A DNA stretch of 64,000 bases, taken from NCBI GenBank assembly GCA_040757595.1, contig JBFLWP010000004.1, positions 62,001 to 126,000 on the forward strand. Reading direction: 5' to 3'. Position 1 is the stretch's first letter; each line of letters begins with the position of its first letter. Under the pieces are notes generated by a model. It did no database searches, was not told where the DNA came from, and saw only the letters and a program-made list of their open reading frames with translations. A program made the translations under genes and the position numbers. The stretch is from Nitrospirota bacterium (GTDB lineage: Bacteria; Nitrospirota; Nitrospiria; Nitrospirales; Nitrospiraceae). Shown here in pieces: positions 62,180 to 64,000 of this stretch.

Positions 62180-62881
62180 ATGCTCACCATCAGCGTCGTC
62201 ATCCCCGCCCTGAACGAAGAGACCGTCCTGCCGCAGACTCTGGCCCACGCCGCCAAACTGGGATTCGACGAAGTAGTCGTCGTGGACGGAGGCAGCCGGG
62301 ACCGCACCACCGAGCTCCTGGCTCCCTACCTGTCCGCCCGCGCCCCTTTTCCCATCACCCTGATCACGGCGCCACCGGGCCGCGCCAGCCAGATGAACCT
62401 CGGAGCCGCGGCGAGCCGCGGGGAGGTCCTGCTGTTCCTGCACGCCGACACGCTCCTGCCCGCCGAGGCCAAGGCCGAGATCCTCGCCGCACTGAACGAT
62501 CCCGCCTGCGTCGGCGGGCGGTTCGACGTGCGGTTCGAGCGGGATTCTGGCTGGGGCTGGGTGATCAGCCGCATGATGAACCTGCGCTCCCGCCTGAGCG
62601 GCATCGCGACCGGCGACCAGGCGATCTTCGTCAGACGCGCGGCCTTCGAGCGGCTGGGGGGCTTCGCTGATCTTCCCCTCATGGAGGACGTGGACTTCAG
62701 CCGGCGCCTCAAGCGAATCGGGCCGGTGGCCCCGCTCCGGGCGAAAGTGGTAACCTCCTACCGGCGCTGGGAACGGTCCGGGCCGGTCCGCACGATCCTG
62801 TTGATGTGGACGCTCCGATTCCTCTACTGGCTGGGCGTCAGCCCTCGCACACTCAGCCGATTTTACGGCATTGTGCGATAG
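62180..62881 (+). CDS. Family 2 glycosyltransferase (TIGR04283-like)
   Basis: 233 aa. SVVIPALNEETVLPQTL, VVVDGGSRDRTTEL, RASQMNLGAAASRGEVLLFLHADTLLP (DxD-like HAD), RFDVRFE, GDQAIFVRRAAFERLGGFADLPLMEDVDFSRRLKR and one C-terminal hydrophobic stretch. The family name is rSAM/selenodomain-associated transferase 2, often beside TIGR04282; the partner is the next gene. GTG at 62177 precedes the ATG. Acceptor unknown. Confidence 0.88.
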   Translation: MLTISVVIPALNEETVLPQTLAHAAKLGFDEVVVVDGGSRDRTTELLAPYLSARAPFPITLITAPPGRASQMNLGAAASRGEVLLFLHADTLLPAEAKAEILAALNDPACVGGRFDVRFERDSGWGWVISRMMNLRSRLSGIATGDQAIFVRRAAFERLGGFADLPLMEDVDFSRRLKRIGPVAPLRAKVVTSYRRWERSGPVRTILLMWTLRFLYWLGVSPRTLSRFYGIVR

Positions 62882-62891
62882 CGTGCGCGTG

Positions 62892-62972
62892 CAAGGGGTA
62901 CGAGGCTAGAGGCAATGGGCCTTCAATCCGAAAAGAAATCCCCTCGCCCCTCGCCCCTGGCCTCTCGCCCCA
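62892..62972. repeat. Quasi-palindromic word-repeat element at the start of the next glycosyltransferase
   Basis: Left arm 62892-62914 (CAAGGGGTACGAGGCTAGAG and onward), right arm 62940-62972 (CCCCTCGCCCCTCGCCCC and onward). The ATG of the gene (62915) is in the loop, so the first residues (MGLQSEKKSPRPSPLASRPK) are from the element. Confidence 0.78.
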
Positions 62973-63736
62973 AGGCATCAGATGCGGCCTTGGTGATCTT
63001 CGGCAAGGCGCCGATTCCCGGCCAGGTGAAGACCCGCCTCTGCCCGCCCCTGACCGGGGACGAGGCCGCCACGCTCCAGGGCACCCTCGTGCTCGACGTC
63101 GTCGAGCGGAGCCGGGCCGTCGAGCGGCAATTGGACCGGTTCCTCGCCTGCTCGCCGTCGCGCGAGCATCCGTTCTTCAAGGTCATGGAGGGCCGTCACG
63201 GGGTGAGGCTCCTCGATCAGGTCGGTCCCGACGTCGGCGCCCGCATGGCCCAGGTGTTTGAAGAGCTTTTCGGGTTGGGCTATCGAAAGGTGGTGATGGT
63301 CGGGACTGACGTGCCGACGCTGCAGCCTTCTTCGTTGCTGGAGGCCCACAAGCGGCTGGACGACCATGACCTCGTCCTCGGCCCGGCCCAGGACGGAGGC
63401 TATTTCCTCATCGGGCTGACGAGGCCGACCCCGGATCTCTTCCAGGACATCCCCTGGTCCACCGACCAGGTTCGAGCCCTGACGTTGAAAAAAGCAGAAG
63501 CGCTGGGCCTGAAGGTCGCCCAGTTGGCGATGGACCGGGACCTGGACACGGTCGAGGACCTGCTCGCTTTCGCGCAGGAGGCCGGGCTGGAGGCACGAGG
63601 CCCGAGGGGAGGAGCAAGGGAATCCGCCATTCACCCCGCGCCCCGCGCCCCGCGCCTGTCAGCCCGCACCGCCGGCGTGCTCAGGATGCTGGCCGAGCGG
63701 CTGCGATCCAGAACGGACGTGAGGCGTGAGACGTAA
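62915..63736 (+). CDS. TIGR04282/DUF2064 glycosyltransferase-like protein
   Basis: 273 aa. The core starts at ALVIFGKAPIPGQVKTRLCPPLTGDEAA (the KTRL box), then YRKVVMVGTDVPTLQPSSLLEAHKRLDDHDLVLGPAQDGGYFLIGL, WSTDQV, and RDLDTVEDLLAFAQ. This is rSAM/selenodomain-associated transferase 1, usually paired with TIGR04283 as here. Both ends are extended by word-repeat elements: residues 1-20, and about 226-250 (ARGPRGGARESAIHPAPRAP). The true functional chain is probably about residues 22-225. Confidence 0.86.
   Translation: MGLQSEKKSPRPSPLASRPKASDAALVIFGKAPIPGQVKTRLCPPLTGDEAATLQGTLVLDVVERSRAVERQLDRFLACSPSREHPFFKVMEGRHGVRLLDQVGPDVGARMAQVFEELFGLGYRKVVMVGTDVPTLQPSSLLEAHKRLDDHDLVLGPAQDGGYFLIGLTRPTPDLFQDIPWSTDQVRALTLKKAEALGLKVAQLAMDRDLDTVEDLLAFAQEAGLEARGPRGGARESAIHPAPRAPRLSARTAGVLRMLAERLRSRTDVRRET
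63588..63659. repeat. Quasi-palindromic word-repeat element inside the end of the DUF2064 gene
   Basis: Left arm 63588-63620 (TGGAGGCACGAGGCCCGAG and onward), right arm 63631-63659 (TCACCCCGCGCCCCGCGCC and onward). The loop is about 10 nt. Confidence 0.78.
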
Positions 63737-63743
63737 GACGTGG
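63717..63743. repeat. Half element, word GTGAGACGTAAGACGT
   Basis: GACGTGAGGCGTGAGACGTAAG and onward, the same word as the element in the M28 gene, but without a right arm. It covers the DUF2064 stop codon. Confidence 0.6.
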
Positions 63744-63780
63744 TGTTAGGAACATGGAAGGATAAAGAAGAGGTGCGAGT

Positions 63781-64000
63781 ATGAACGAGCGAGTCGCTCT
63801 CATTACTGGCGGGGCGCGGGGCATCGGACGCGCCATCGCTCTGGACCTGGCCGCCCGGCACTGGGCCGTCGCCGTCTGCTACCGTTCAAGTGAAAAGGAC
63901 GCGGCCGAGACGAGCAAGGCCATCACCGAGCGCGGCGGGAAAGCCCTGGCGGTCCGCGCGGACGTGTCGGACCCATCGGCAGCCACCCAACTGGTCCGGC
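63781..64000 (+). CDS. FabG-like short-chain dehydrogenase (N-terminal part, runs off the window)
   Basis: 73 codons open to the edge. MNERVALITGGARGIGRAIALDLA has the TGxxxGIG NAD(P)-binding motif, followed by VCYRSSEKDAAETSKAITERGGKALAVRADVSD (SDR Asp). It looks like 3-oxoacyl-ACP reductase, but many SDRs share this start and the catalytic Tyr-Lys is outside the window. AGAGG about 8 nt before the ATG is a ribosome-binding site. Confidence 0.85.
   Translation, partial: MNERVALITGGARGIGRAIALDLAARHWAVAVCYRSSEKDAAETSKAITERGGKALAVRADVSDPSAATQLVR

Overview
The window is dense, GC-rich bacterial chromosome (about 50 protein genes, three tRNAs, no rRNA, no CRISPR). The gene mix suggests a lineage in or near Nitrospirota (Nitrospira-like): a NorD/NorQ-type pair, a stand-alone NuoF with a [2Fe-2S] ferredoxin, a ferredoxin:thioredoxin reductase catalytic chain, a PuuD-type membrane protein, a c-type-haem sensor kinase and many hybrid kinases. 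This is inferred from gene content only; no marker gene in the window settles the taxonomy.

Layout. 1-5.2 kb (minus): 5'-end of dnaB, hisZ, serA and a class V aminotransferase, the last two forming a serine-synthesis pair. 5.4-11.3 kb: MltD-like lytic transglycosylase, YfgM-like TPR protein, bioF and two PilT-type ATPases. 11.3-15.6 kb: membrane cytochrome c, thioredoxin-like protein, FGE-sulfatase-domain protein, tRNA-Glu, a wrecked ttcA, a small membrane protein and msrA. 15.9-26.3 kb (minus): a 10-kb signalling block of two large hybrid kinases, a double-receiver protein, a degenerate sigma-54 activator-like fragment and an NtrC-type regulator. 26.5-27.4 kb: Phd/RelE toxin-antitoxin pair, integrase remnant and tRNA-Lys. 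27.5-34.6 kb: purA, tRNA-Ala, ABC-F ATPase, rarA, alpha/beta hydrolase, folE and queD. 34.7-44.2 kb: the nuoF-ferredoxin-erpA operon with its own promoter and terminator, puuD-like, mdh, a hypothetical and norD, divergent from the FTR catalytic chain and an M28 peptidase. 44.2-48.9 kb: DsrE-like protein, methyltransferase, fatty acid hydroxylase, PurM/HypE-like protein, DUF167, a lipoprotein and the NorQ/CbbQ ATPase. 48.9-54.2 kb: two overlapping sensor kinases. 54.2-64 kb: YkgJ-DUF2156 fusion, GDPD, an ATP-grasp-like protein, glutaredoxin-like, KamA-like radical SAM, long dCTP deaminase-like, membrane protein, two glycosyltransferases and the start of a FabG-like SDR.

The most striking feature is a set of about two dozen short quasi-palindromic elements. 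In most, a left arm of short degenerate tandem words is followed by a 5-100 nt loop and a right arm of the reverse-complement words. The word differs between elements (GTGATGG, GAGGCGCGAGG, GTGAGACGT, GACGAGTGACG, GGTCAGTG, GGCTGATGG, CGCGTCCC) but is kept within an element. Most lie between genes, often exactly at a start or stop codon. At least six lie inside genes in frame, adding low-complexity peptide. One (58721-58888) carries between its arms the 5' part of an S23/TIGR02436 four-helix-bundle protein gene, which suggests that at least some of these hairpins are relics of a mobile element organised like a 23S rRNA intervening sequence.

Other points of note: a sigma-70 promoter followed by an intrinsic terminator upstream of purA; mutually overlapping divergent promoters between norD and the FTR gene; an apparently leaderless lytic transglycosylase gene; a ttcA pseudogene with two deletions; and an integrase relic, with its catalytic Tyr changed to Cys, beside tRNA-Lys.
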